Origin: PNON01 sp964387025
GTDB taxonomy: Bacteria > Chloroflexota > Anaerolineae > Anaerolineales > Anaerolineaceae
Assembly: GCA_964387025.1 (NCBI GenBank)
Contig: CAYLUZ010000010.1
Coordinates: 53,148 to 117,147, forward strand
Direction: 5' to 3'
DNA: 64,000 nucleotides
The translations under genes and the position numbers were made by a program. The notes beneath the pieces are model-generated. The model was not told the origin of the DNA and ran no database searches. It saw only the letters and a program-made list of their open reading frames with translations. Shown here in pieces: positions 8,307 through 17,109 of this stretch (positions within the stretch are counted from its first letter, which is position 1; the number at the start of each line of letters is the position of its first letter).

Positions 8307-9173
8307 ATGAATAAAACAGACCGCAATTCTTTAATCGTTTTTCCATTCCTTGTATTGATCGGTTTTCTTTTTGCTTTTGCTGGAAGCCAGGGGGGCATTT
8401 CTGTGGCTGGTGTTCCCGTGTTTGGGTTGATGGTGGGGTTAGCCTTCCTCATCCAATGGCTGGTCTTCATCCCGGCATATCTAGGGCAGACTGAAAAATT
8501 CTTCGACCTGACGGGCAGCCTCACGTATATATCCGTGATCACCCTTGCCTTGATCCTGAGTAAGGCCTTCGACGGCAGGTCAATACTCCTATTTGTGCTG
8601 GTTATAATCTGGGCTGTACGCCTAGGGGTTTTCCTTTCACGCCGGGTGAAAAAAGCAGGGAAGGATGACCGTTTTGATGAGATCAAACCATCCTTCTTCC
8701 GTTTCCTGAACGTCTGGAACATCCAGGCATTATGGGTATCATTCACCGTGGCTGCAGCGTTAATTGCTATAACTTCCACCCAACACAAAGAATTGGATGT
8801 ATTTGCAATCGTCGGGTTCGTGATTTGGGTGATCGGGTTTGGTATCGAGGTGATGGCAGATTCTCAAAAAAGCCGCTTCAATGCAAATCCGGAAAACAAG
8901 GGGAAGTTCATCCAAACCGGATTGTGGTCGCGATCCCGCCACCCCAATTACTTTGGAGAAATTTTACTATGGGTAGGGATCGCGATCATCACCCTGCCAG
9001 TCCTGCAAGGTTGGCAATGGATCGGTCTGATCTCTCCCTTGTTTGTCACACTGCTCCTCACCCGGGTCAGCGGTGTTCCCCTGTTGGAAAATAAGTCCGA
9101 CAAGAAATGGGGTGGCCAGGAAGATTATGAGGCCTATAAAAAGAGGACACCTGTATTGATTCCCCGGCTGTGA
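8307..9173 (+). CDS. DUF1295 (steroid 5-alpha-reductase-like) membrane protein
   Basis: 288 aa with about seven hydrophobic helices. The C-terminal part carries the hallmark TGLWSRSRHPNYFGE, followed by a helical pair and a VSGVPLLE...YKKRTPVLIPR ending, typical of DUF1295 proteins related to steroid reductases and to the ICMT superfamily. Members probably bind a nucleotide-type cofactor at the membrane; no substrate is established for the bacterial proteins. The start at ATG 8307 is chosen because GAAAGAAAGGAC lies just upstream. In-frame ATGs at 8235, 8265 and 8286 have no ribosome binding site. Third membrane enzyme of this superfamily in 5 kb. Confidence 0.87.
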   Translation: MNKTDRNSLIVFPFLVLIGFLFAFAGSQGGISVAGVPVFGLMVGLAFLIQWLVFIPAYLGQTEKFFDLTGSLTYISVITLALILSKAFDGRSILLFVLVIIWAVRLGVFLSRRVKKAGKDDRFDEIKPSFFRFLNVWNIQALWVSFTVAAALIAITSTQHKELDVFAIVGFVIWVIGFGIEVMADSQKSRFNANPENKGKFIQTGLWSRSRHPNYFGEILLWVGIAIITLPVLQGWQWIGLISPLFVTLLLTRVSGVPLLENKSDKKWGGQEDYEAYKKRTPVLIPRL

Positions 9174-9314
9174 TAATGTTCAATTATTAATAGCTCCATT
9201 TTGGGAATCCGATCGAGTGGAAATGATGTTTGGCATATATCACAGTAACCAGAACATTGTTTATTTTAAGAATAGCCTTCAATGATAATAGTTTCAATCT
9301 TGGCAGGCAAATAG

Positions 9315-10211
9315 ATGCAGACCTATGAAATTAAGGAATATCAAAAGGGTTTTGAACACGATCAGGTTAGAATCGGCATTGATGTCGCCCGAAATTGGAT
9401 CTGGCCATACGCTTATAACCTGGAAGACCTTATAAGTATCCATGCCAGTCCCGGTTTTGATCCTGACACCCGGCAATACTGCTTTCTTGCTGGTGAAATG
9501 GTCGGCTATATCGTTTCGGTGATTTCGCCATTTCAGGGTAATGAAATCATAGAGGCTAATCTGGATTTTCCACGAATGCTGCCAGGACACGAACAGGCTG
9601 CCGAATTGTTGATGGAAAAAGCAATAGAAACACTAAAGAACAAAGGTGTGATGCGTATTTCAGGCAGAGTAACAACAATGTGCCCATATGATATTCATTT
9701 AGCAGAAAAATCGGGTTTTTCCATTTACGATTGGGGTTACAAACTCTATTATTCCTATAATACAGATAAGGGTAAACTCAACATACCTTTTGGGTTAGTT
9801 GTGGAGGTAGACCCTGAAAATGATTTGGATGAATGTGCTGAAATTGCCGCCAAATGGTATAAACGCCCGTCAAAGTGGTGCTTGACCCATTTGCAGGAAT
9901 GGCATAAAGCTGGCATTATTACCCATACATGTATTAGAAAAAATGGAACCTTAATCGCAGCCTGCATGGCGGCTCCCAATGAAATTCGTCCATCTACAGC
10001 AGCGATACATTATATTTACTCCCCCGAAGAACAATTCTTGAAACCTATGCTCATAAATGTGGTTAACAAATCCGTTGACTACGGTGTTCTAAATGTTATT
10101 GCTGATCTAATTAATGAACAAAGAGAATATGAACCGGTGTACCAGGAATTGGGTTTCACCAGAGTTGCAGAATGGGCACGCTGCGAAAAAAATAGCATGA
10201 ATTTATCGTAA
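9315..10211 (+). CDS. GNAT-like acetyltransferase domain protein
   Basis: 298 aa, soluble. The N-terminal half has the GNAT pattern: a strand ending in FLAGEMVGYIVSV, a helix AAELLMEKAIETLKNKGV, and the EKSGFSIYDWG strand that in GNAT proteins follows motif A. The C-terminal half contains a second degenerate GNAT-like unit ending in YQELGFTRVAEW. This suggests a tandem GNAT, with the acetyl-CoA pyrophosphate loop poorly conserved in both halves. It could be a peptide or small-molecule N-acyltransferase or a non-catalytic relative. The ribosome binding site is weak (GGCAGG). No partner gene is apparent. Confidence 0.65.
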   Translation: MQTYEIKEYQKGFEHDQVRIGIDVARNWIWPYAYNLEDLISIHASPGFDPDTRQYCFLAGEMVGYIVSVISPFQGNEIIEANLDFPRMLPGHEQAAELLMEKAIETLKNKGVMRISGRVTTMCPYDIHLAEKSGFSIYDWGYKLYYSYNTDKGKLNIPFGLVVEVDPENDLDECAEIAAKWYKRPSKWCLTHLQEWHKAGIITHTCIRKNGTLIAACMAAPNEIRPSTAAIHYIYSPEEQFLKPMLINVVNKSVDYGVLNVIADLINEQREYEPVYQELGFTRVAEWARCEKNSMNLS

Positions 10212-10225
10212 TGGACCATTTGCCA

Positions 10226-10253
10226 TTGTCTTGAAATATCGGTTTGTTATAAT
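10226..10253 (+). promoter_or_regulatory. Probable sigma-70 promoter of the diguanylate cyclase gene
   Basis: TTGTCT at 10226-10231, a 16-bp spacer and a perfect TATAAT at 10248-10253, placed in the 92-bp gap ahead of the GGDEF gene. Transcription would start near 10260, giving a leader of about 44 nt. Confidence 0.5.
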
Positions 10254-10303
10254 AAAGTAAATAATATATTTTCTCACTTTAAATAAAAGATAGTTGGTGA
10301 GGT

Positions 10304-11776
10304 ATGAAAGAGAACTTCTTTACCAGAACCAGATTAATTATCATCCTTTCGATAATACTCGTATTTTCCTTCACCCTGACAAGCATCATCAGTTACAACG
10401 TTACCCGCAGAGTAGTTGCACAGAGTTCAAAGACAGAAGTGCTGCCTTTGATCAGCAACAATATCTACTCGGAGATTCAGCAAGTTCTGATCAACCCGGT
10501 CAACAATTCCTCGGTTATGGCCAATGATGAGTTTCTAATCGATTGGGTATTGTCCGGTGAAAAGAATCCCTATGAAGTCGTTCGTTATTTGAAGCGGATA
10601 AAAGAAAAATATAATTATTTCAGTTCTTTCTTCGTCTCAGAAAATACCGGTAATTACTATTATTATGATGGTATCCTGAAGACGATCAGTACAACGGACC
10701 CACATGATGTCTGGTATTACGATTTTGTAAATAAGAATACTCCTTTTACCCTTGATGTAGATAAAGATGAAGCCACCGCCGGGACGATAACAGTATTTAT
10801 CAACCATCGCCTCGAAGGTCCTGATGGCAAATTGTTGGGAGTAACCGGAATTGGTTTGAAAATGGAATCGATCGGCCAAACGCTGAAAGATTACCAGGAA
10901 AAATATGGCCACCTCATTTATATGGTTGATTCAACCGGTTTGCTCCAGGTGCATACAGATATCAACCTGATAGAAAAACTGAATATCCGTAATATACAGG
11001 GTGTTGGAACCCTGGCAGACCAGATATTATCCACCAAGCAGGGAACAAATATTTATGAGTATAAGGACGTAAAACGCGACCTAATCATTTCTTCCAGGTA
11101 TTTCCCTGATCTTGATTGGTTCTTGATCGTCGAGGCAGATCAGAAATTATCTCTACAGCTGGCTCGTAACTACTTGATCGGTAATATCATCATTGGTATT
11201 TTCATAACATCACTCGTAATCCTGCTGGTAGCTCTTACTGTGAATTTATTTCACTCCAAGATCGAAGCAATGGCGATCATCGATGATCTGACTGGTTTAT
11301 ATAACCGACGCAAATTACAGGAAGTATTTCATAGGGAAATTATGTATGCCCGTAGATACAACCAACCATTAAGTACGATGATGATCGATATTGATAGTTT
11401 TAAATCAATTAATGATCTGTATGGACACCTTGCGGGCGATGAATATCTGAAACTCCTGTCAGATATCTTGCGAAAAGGTATCCGCGAGATTGATTCCATA
11501 GGCAGGTGGGGCGGGGAAGAATTTATCGTGATCCTTCCGAATACAGATGCTGCACATGCCATGCATGCTGCAGAGCGCCTGGTCCGGTTGGCTTCAGCAG
11601 TGGAGAGTCAGTCCGGAAAAGGGGCGATTTCACGGACGATCAGTATTGGGGTATCTACTTCGGTTTCGGGTAAACTTGAAATGGATGAAATGACCGCGCT
11701 TGCCGATGAGGCTTTATACCGGGCAAAAGCAGAAGGCAGGGACCGTGCTTATGCCAGCGATAACATTGTCGAGTAA
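10304..11776 (+). CDS. Membrane diguanylate cyclase with extracytoplasmic Cache sensor
   Basis: 490 aa. A transmembrane helix (about 12-33) is followed by an extracytoplasmic region (about 35-285) with Cache-type features such as YFSSFFVSENTGNYYYYDG and YFPDLDWFLIVE, then a second helix (about 288-312) and a cytoplasmic GGDEF domain. The active-site loop reads GGEEF (403-407). The inhibitory I-site RxxD (R394-D397) sits exactly five residues before it, so the enzyme should make c-di-GMP from two GTP and be product-inhibited. DDLTGLYNRR marks the domain start. No EAL or HD-GYP domain is attached. The sensed ligand is unknown; Cache domains usually bind small metabolites such as amino or organic acids. 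Confidence 0.92.
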   Translation: MKENFFTRTRLIIILSIILVFSFTLTSIISYNVTRRVVAQSSKTEVLPLISNNIYSEIQQVLINPVNNSSVMANDEFLIDWVLSGEKNPYEVVRYLKRIKEKYNYFSSFFVSENTGNYYYYDGILKTISTTDPHDVWYYDFVNKNTPFTLDVDKDEATAGTITVFINHRLEGPDGKLLGVTGIGLKMESIGQTLKDYQEKYGHLIYMVDSTGLLQVHTDINLIEKLNIRNIQGVGTLADQILSTKQGTNIYEYKDVKRDLIISSRYFPDLDWFLIVEADQKLSLQLARNYLIGNIIIGIFITSLVILLVALTVNLFHSKIEAMAIIDDLTGLYNRRKLQEVFHREIMYARRYNQPLSTMMIDIDSFKSINDLYGHLAGDEYLKLLSDILRKGIREIDSIGRWGGEEFIVILPNTDAAHAMHAAERLVRLASAVESQSGKGAISRTISIGVSTSVSGKLEMDEMTALADEALYRAKAEGRDRAYASDNIVE

Positions 11777-11844
11777 TCCAGCCATGAACGTCTGTTAATA
11801 CAAGTATTCATTTTTATTCTTTGCCTGATAGTTACCTATGCAGG

Positions 11845-11877
11845 TATATAAAACCGGGAGCATCGTTGTTCCCGGTT
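11845..11877 (-). terminator. Intrinsic terminator of pnp
   Basis: On the minus strand an 8-bp GC-rich stem (AACCGGGA with TCCCGGTT; plus positions 11852-11859 and 11870-11877, 10-nt loop) is followed by TTATATA. It lies 35 bp beyond the pnp stop codon. Confidence 0.7.
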
Positions 11878-11911
11878 CATCTCTACAAGAATTATTTGCA
11901 AAATGGGACTT

Positions 11912-14143
11912 TTATCTGCGGTTGAATCCGCCGCGATCACCGCTACCGCGGTTTCCACCACTGCGGTTTCCACCACGGTCACCACCGGGTCTGCTTCCAC
12001 CCGGACGACTTGCACCGCTGCCTTTGCGGTCTTTGGCCATGGCTTCTTCCGCTGTCCAACCTTCAAGTACTGCCTGGCGAGATAATCTGATCTTACCAGC
12101 TGGGTCAATATCGATCACCATAACCGTGATCTCATCACCCATATTTACGATATCTTCCACTTTTTCAACCCGTTCTGTATCCAACTGGCTGATGTGAACC
12201 ATACCATCCATATTCGGCAAAATTTCCACGAAAGCACCAAAATCGGCTACGCGCACAACTTTACCGGTATAGATACGGCCAATCGTCGGAGTCTCCGTAA
12301 GGGCTTCGATCCGCTCACGAGCCATTGCCTCACCCTCGCCATCGATCGCGGCAATGTAGACAGTTCCATCATCGGCGATGTCGATCTTGGTATGAGTTTC
12401 TTCCTGCAGGCTGCGAATATTCTTCCCGCCTGGGCCAATGATTGCGCCGATCTTTTCCACTGCCACCTTGAGGATGGTGATCCGTGGAGCGTGTGGTTTT
12501 AATTCTGGTCGATATTCTGCTATGGTATTGATGATCTCGCCTAAAATGGCATGCCGGGCTTCCTTGGCCTGTGCCAGGGCGGTACCCATGATCTCTGTGG
12601 TGATACCCTTGATCTTGATATCCATCTGTAAAGCTGTGATCCCAAGTTCAGTACCAGCCACTTTGAAATCCATATCGCCCAGGTGGTCTTCCAATCCCTG
12701 GATGTCGGTCAGCACTTGGAAAGTGTCACCTTCTTTAACCAACCCCATCGCTACACCTGCTACGGGAGCTTTGATCGGAACACCGGCATCCATTAATGCC
12801 AGGGTCGATCCGCATACTGACGCCATGGAACTAGATCCATTGGAAGCCAGTACTTCAGAAACCAGGCGCAGGGTATATGGGAAATCTTTTTCAGCTGGAA
12901 TGACGGGATATAAAGCTCGTTCAGCCAATGCACCATGTCCAATTTCGCGCCGGCTCTGGCCGCGAAGCTGCTTGACTTCTCCGGTGGAATATGGAGGGAA
13001 GTTGTAATGATGAATATATCGTTTTGTATCTTTCGGAGATAGTGTATCAATCTCCTGAGCTTCCTTGGGAGTGCCGAGGGTAAGCAGGGTCATGACCTGG
13101 GTTTCACCACGAGTGAATAAACCTGAACCATGCGCGCGCGGACTGGTTCCCACTTCACACCAGATCGGACGAATCTCTTTCAAACCGCGGCCGTCCGGTC
13201 TCTTGCTTTCATTCAAGATCCGTGAACGGACGATATTCTTGTATGTCTCTTCAAAAGCAGCTTTCACTGCACCAGTCAGGGTTGCATCATCGTCGCAAAG
13301 TTCTTCAACAACTTTGGCTTCGAGTGCGTCAACTGCATCATAAAGTTCAGATTTTTTATGGGGAGCTTCAAGGGCTGCTGTTAACGGGGCTGTGACTTTT
13401 TCGGCTACTTTACGGAACAATTCACCATCTTGGGCTTTGATCTCGATCTGGCGTTTTGGTTTTCCGATCTCAGCAGCCATTTTATCCTGCAAATCGATCA
13501 AAGGTAGCATGGATTTATGGCCAAATTCCAGTGCCTTGAGCATTTCTGCCTCGGACAATTCCTGGGCTCCGGCTTCAACCATTAAGATGGCATCGCGGGT
13601 ACCCGCAATGCGAAGGTCAAGTTCACTCTGGTCAATCTGGGCAAATGTTGGGTTAACAACAAATGCTCCATTCACTTTACCGATCCGGACAGCTGCCACA
13701 GGTCCAGCCCATGGCACGTCTGAGATCGTCAGCGCGCCAGAGGCAGCATTGATGGCTAATATATCCAACGGATGTATTTCATCTGCTGAAAGGGTAAACA
13801 GGATGACCTGTACTTCATTCCGCATTTCCTGGTTGAATAACGGGCGCAGCGGACGGTCTGTGAGTCGGCCGGTTAGAATTGCATCTTCGCTGGGTCTGCC
13901 TTCACGGCGGAAGAATGATCCGGGGATCTTTCCGCTGGCATACATTCTCTCTTCGTATTCGACTGTTAGTGGGAAGAAATCGATTCCTTCCCGCAAACCG
14001 CCCATTGTGGCGGCCGCAAATACGATCGAATCTCCCTGACGGACGGTCATGGATCCACCGGCCTGGGCTGCCAGTTTGCCGGTTTCAAACGTAATCGTCT
14101 GATCACCGACTGTGGCTGAATATTGATGACTTTCTGGTTTCAT
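11912..14143 (-). CDS. pnp: Polyribonucleotide nucleotidyltransferase (PNPase)
   Basis: Phosphorolytic 3'-5' exoribonuclease of mRNA decay, active as a trimer. The 743-aa protein has the full layout: two RNase PH domains separated by a helical domain, a KH domain (GAIIGPGGKNIR) and an S1 domain (GKVVRVADFGAFVEI). The acidic catalytic region DHLGDMDFKVAGT and ITALQMDIKIKG is intact. After S1 comes a basic Gly/Arg/Ser tail (GGDRGGNRSGGNRGSGDRGG type) that probably adds RNA contacts. The ribosome binding site is AAGGAAAAG. It follows rpsO, the classical rpsO-pnp order, with a terminator and a leader hairpin between them. Confidence 0.98.
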   Translation of the reverse strand: MKPESHQYSATVGDQTITFETGKLAAQAGGSMTVRQGDSIVFAAATMGGLREGIDFFPLTVEYEERMYASGKIPGSFFRREGRPSEDAILTGRLTDRPLRPLFNQEMRNEVQVILFTLSADEIHPLDILAINAASGALTISDVPWAGPVAAVRIGKVNGAFVVNPTFAQIDQSELDLRIAGTRDAILMVEAGAQELSEAEMLKALEFGHKSMLPLIDLQDKMAAEIGKPKRQIEIKAQDGELFRKVAEKVTAPLTAALEAPHKKSELYDAVDALEAKVVEELCDDDATLTGAVKAAFEETYKNIVRSRILNESKRPDGRGLKEIRPIWCEVGTSPRAHGSGLFTRGETQVMTLLTLGTPKEAQEIDTLSPKDTKRYIHHYNFPPYSTGEVKQLRGQSRREIGHGALAERALYPVIPAEKDFPYTLRLVSEVLASNGSSSMASVCGSTLALMDAGVPIKAPVAGVAMGLVKEGDTFQVLTDIQGLEDHLGDMDFKVAGTELGITALQMDIKIKGITTEIMGTALAQAKEARHAILGEIINTIAEYRPELKPHAPRITILKVAVEKIGAIIGPGGKNIRSLQEETHTKIDIADDGTVYIAAIDGEGEAMARERIEALTETPTIGRIYTGKVVRVADFGAFVEILPNMDGMVHISQLDTERVEKVEDIVNMGDEITVMVIDIDPAGKIRLSRQAVLEGWTAEEAMAKDRKGSGASRPGGSRPGGDRGGNRSGGNRGSGDRGGFNRR

Positions 14144-14194
14144 TTTTCTTTTCCTTATATAAATATTCCCACCGTGTCAGGGACTGAAAGCAAG

Positions 14195-14219
14195 CTAGGA
14201 CAATTTTAGATTGTCCTGG
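14195..14219 (-). promoter_or_regulatory. Stem-loop in the pnp leader
   Basis: Inverted repeat in the rpsO-pnp gap: AGGACAAT (14197-14204) pairs with ATTGTCCT (14210-14217) and the stem extends one or two pairs at its base, with a 5-nt loop. There is no T-run on either side, so it is not an intrinsic terminator. In enterobacteria an RNase III-cleaved stem-loop at this place mediates pnp autoregulation. Equivalence here is an inference from position only. Confidence 0.45.
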
Positions 14220-14303
14220 CAAAGTTTCAATTCCCAACGCATGGGTTTAGTAGATGTTTCCCGCAAAATTTTTATTGAGCCTGATTGGCTATCCCGAGAA
14301 CCG

Positions 14304-14342
14304 CAAATAAAGAGTAGATGGTCAAACTTTCACCATCTACTC
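14304..14342 (-). terminator. Intrinsic terminator between rpsO and pnp
   Basis: Perfect 11-bp stem on the minus strand, GAGTAGATGGT with ACCATCTACTC (plus 14312-14322 and 14332-14342), a 9-nt loop, then TTTATTT. It lies 10 bp after the rpsO stop and should stop or attenuate transcription into pnp. Confidence 0.8.
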
Positions 14343-14351
14343 GATTTTCAC

Positions 14352-14624
14352 TTATTTCTTGCGTATGTTCAAGCGTTCTGTTATGGCGAGGTACCTTGGG
14401 TAATCAGATTTCCGCAAGTAAGCCAGTAATCTGCGCCTGGTTCCCACCAGTATCAACAACCCACGGCGGGAGCTGTTATCCAGTTTGTGTGCCCGCAAAT
14501 GCTCGGTGAGTTGTGTTATACGCTTGCTCAAAATGGCAATCTGGACTTCCGGACTACCAGTGTCGCTTTCGTGTCGGTGAAAATCGGTAATGACCTGTGT
14601 TTTTACTTCCTTGTTAAGTGGCAT
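14352..14624 (-). CDS. rpsO: 30S ribosomal protein S15
   Basis: 90 aa, the usual size. Binds 16S rRNA helices 20-22 early in 30S assembly. Typical segments are present: DTGSPEVQIA, LTEHLRAHKLDNSSRRGL and RRRLLAYLRK. The start is ATG 14624 with AGGAG 9 nt upstream. A longer in-frame start at 14669 would add 15 residues absent from the family. An extended -10 promoter and a strong terminator make it largely a single-gene unit. Confidence 0.98.
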   Translation of the reverse strand: MPLNKEVKTQVITDFHRHESDTGSPEVQIAILSKRITQLTEHLRAHKLDNSSRRGLLILVGTRRRLLAYLRKSDYPRYLAITERLNIRKK

Positions 14625-14705
14625 GACAATGCTTCTCCTGAATAATATTTTGCAAGTCTCCTTTCCCAAAGCATTTGCCGTAGGAAGGACTAGTCAATGG
14701 CAGAA

Positions 14706-14714
14706 ATTATACCA
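14706..14714 (-). promoter_or_regulatory. Extended -10 promoter of rpsO
   Basis: On the minus strand TGG-TATAAT, a TGn extension on a perfect -10 box. Transcription would begin near 14698, about 75 nt before the rpsO ATG. No good -35 is visible, as is usual for extended -10 promoters. Confidence 0.55.
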
Positions 14715-14796
14715 TAAAAAATTGGCTATTCCTGGGATGAAGAACATTGTGTAATCCTGTTTTGTAATGATGCAAATGTTTTGAAGGGAAGAATAT

Positions 14797-15612
14797 TTAC
14801 TCTGAATCAGCATCCACCAGGTATCTCAAATCTTTTTGTAATTCTATTGGAAATAATGACACACTGCGTTTCAGTAATCGATTGGCAAGCTGGTTTTTTA
14901 ACCCACTCTTCAAACTTAGACTTTTTATAAAGTAGACCGATTCGGAACTCGATTTTTTGATCATTACCTGGAACAAATGCAGCAGTTCTTGAAGAATGGC
15001 ACCATCATTACTTTGAATTATTCTGGTCATTATTTCAAAAGATTTTGGAAGGTAGGCTTCACCTTCAAGGTCCAGAGCATCTTCAACTGCATAAATAGTG
15101 CTGATCAGGTTTGAGGAACGTCTTGATTCCATCCAACCATCCAGGATCTTCTGCCATTCGTCATTTGCATATGTGCGGATCGCCCGGGAACCGACTGCAG
15201 ATAATTGTCTCAATAAGAGCAGATCATTCGTGCTTTTATACCAGGCATTAAATTGTTCCACGATCGGACCATGTGGTTTTGCATTCAAAGCGCCTAGTAT
15301 GGTTATAGCCATCATTTTCTCTTCAAGGCTGGGAGATTTCCATAATTGTATGGCGACTTCCAAACCCTGTTCCTGGTTGTGAACTTTTACCTGGGCCAAA
15401 AAATCCCGCTCGATCTGCCAGATCACTTTTTGTGGGACATGATAGCTTGGAGTTGCTTTTAATCTGCCCGGGACGGTTTGTGGGCGGAACGTCCGGTTGC
15501 TGTAATTATTTAATAGCTCGCGAAACATGGGCAGGAAAAGATCCGGGCGGGAAATTTTTCCTGCCAGATTAGCACTCTGGAGCTTCAGTTTATCCAACTC
15601 AACTGCAGGCAT
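14797..15612 (-). CDS. Helical HEAT-repeat-like protein, possibly AlkD-related
   Basis: 271 aa, soluble and almost entirely alpha-helical, with repeated amphipathic helix pairs such as EEKMMAITILGAL, LLLLRQLSAVGSRAIRTYA and AILQELLHLFQVMIKK. This pattern is that of HEAT/ARM repeats and recalls the AlkD/AlkC DNA-alkylation-repair fold, but I cannot confirm the catalytic Trp/Asp residues. The start lies 8 bp after the proS stop, so it is surely co-transcribed with proS. It could equally be a scaffold protein without enzymatic activity. Confidence 0.6.
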   Translation of the reverse strand: MPAVELDKLKLQSANLAGKISRPDLFLPMFRELLNNYSNRTFRPQTVPGRLKATPSYHVPQKVIWQIERDFLAQVKVHNQEQGLEVAIQLWKSPSLEEKMMAITILGALNAKPHGPIVEQFNAWYKSTNDLLLLRQLSAVGSRAIRTYANDEWQKILDGWMESRRSSNLISTIYAVEDALDLEGEAYLPKSFEIMTRIIQSNDGAILQELLHLFQVMIKKSSSESVYFIKSLSLKSGLKNQLANRLLKRSVSLFPIELQKDLRYLVDADSE

Positions 15613-15620
15613 TTTTCAGT

Positions 15621-17054
15621 CTAATACGATTTGGCAAAATATACCTTTTGCTCTGCATCTTCACCACAAACGATACACTTACCCTTATTTACACTCTGAT
15701 CAAGAGGGATGCAGCGAGTAGTCGCTTTGGTATCTTCCTTGACTTTGGCTTCACATTCCACTTTTCCGCACCAGTGTGCGTATGCCCATCCACCTTGGAC
15801 GATCGTTTTCAGGTCTTCGTAATCTTTTGGCTCATGGATGTTTGCATCCCGGAAATTCCTGGCTTTTTCCAGCATCGCAGCCTGGATTTCAACCAGTAAG
15901 CCACCCACAACACCAGCCAATCCTTCCTGGTCGACAAATTTTTTCCCATCTCTTCCGGGGATATCACGCCGCGCCAGGGCAACAGAACCTTTTTCTACAT
16001 CCTTCGGTCCGATCTCCAGTCGCAGCGGAACACCCCGCATCTCCCAGTCATTAAATTTGAATCCTGGCGTTACCTCAGTCCGATCATCTATCTTAATTCG
16101 CAGATCAGAAAGCATATTCTTCACTTTCTCCACGACCGGCATGACTTTACTGCGCTCTTCATCATTCTTATAGATCGGAACAATCACCACCTGGATGGGT
16201 GCCAGCCGGGGAGGCAGCACCAGACCCTGGTCGTCTCCATGGGTCATAATGATCGCGCCAATAAACCGGGTGCTCAAACCCCATGAGGTCGTCCAGCAGA
16301 ATTGCTGCTCATTATTTTGATCAAGGAATTGGATCTCGAAGGCCCTGGCAAAATTTTGGCCAAGGTTATGGGAGGTTCCGGACTGCAGGGCTTTCGTATC
16401 TCCCATCATAGCTTCGATGGTATAACTGCGCGCAGCTCCGGCAAATTTTTCTGTTATGCTTTTCATACCGGGGATGACGGGAACAGCGCCTTCATTGACA
16501 GCGAAATCAGTATAGACATCCAGCATACGGCGGGTTTCTTCTTCGGCTTCTCTCTCTGTGGCATGGGCGGTATGCCCCTCCTGCCAGTAAAACTCCAATG
16601 TTCGCAGGAATAACCGTGTACGCAGCTCCCAACGGACGACATTTCCCCACTGGTTGATAAGCACCGGCAGATCCCGGTAGCTCTTGATCCACTTGGAATA
16701 CATGTACCCGATCACAGTTTCGGACGTGGGCCGCACAACCAGTGGTTCTTCCAGCTTTTCACCGCCGCCTATGGTTACAACTGCAAGTTCAGGTGCGAAA
16801 CCCTCAACATGCTCCTTTTCCTTCTCCAAAAAGCTCATGGGGATGAATAATGGGAAAGCAGCATTTTGGTGCCCGGTAGCTTTAAACCGTTTATCCAAAG
16901 CCTGCTGAATATTCTCCCATAACGCCCAGCCATAAGGGCGCACCACCATACAACCTCGTACAGGAGCGTAATCTGCCATTTCAGCGCGTTGGATGACCTG
17001 GTTGTACCATTCGGAATAATTTTCACTGCGTAAAGGTAATTTCTCTTCTGCCAT
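15621..17054 (-). CDS. proS: Prolyl-tRNA synthetase, short (archaeal/eukaryal-like) type
   Basis: Attaches proline to tRNA(Pro). At 477 aa it is the short ProS type without the bacterial INS editing domain. Class II motif 2 contains LRTLEFYWQEGHTAHAT and motif 3 contains STRFIGAIIMTHGDDQGL. RPTSETVIG marks the active site. The C-terminal zinc-binding domain has TTRCIP and GKCIVCGEDA and ends in the family-typical FAKSY. The ATG is preceded by GAGAGA. The gene forms an operon with the LOG-like gene upstream and the HEAT-like gene downstream. Misacylated Ala-tRNA(Pro) would need a free-standing editing protein encoded elsewhere. Confidence 0.96.
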   Translation of the reverse strand: MAEEKLPLRSENYSEWYNQVIQRAEMADYAPVRGCMVVRPYGWALWENIQQALDKRFKATGHQNAAFPLFIPMSFLEKEKEHVEGFAPELAVVTIGGGEKLEEPLVVRPTSETVIGYMYSKWIKSYRDLPVLINQWGNVVRWELRTRLFLRTLEFYWQEGHTAHATEREAEEETRRMLDVYTDFAVNEGAVPVIPGMKSITEKFAGAARSYTIEAMMGDTKALQSGTSHNLGQNFARAFEIQFLDQNNEQQFCWTTSWGLSTRFIGAIIMTHGDDQGLVLPPRLAPIQVVIVPIYKNDEERSKVMPVVEKVKNMLSDLRIKIDDRTEVTPGFKFNDWEMRGVPLRLEIGPKDVEKGSVALARRDIPGRDGKKFVDQEGLAGVVGGLLVEIQAAMLEKARNFRDANIHEPKDYEDLKTIVQGGWAYAHWCGKVECEAKVKEDTKATTRCIPLDQSVNKGKCIVCGEDAEQKVYFAKSY

Positions 17055-17109
17055 TCTTTATCTCTCAATCATGAAGTATAAAATAAATAACTTGAATTTC
17101 TTATGAATA

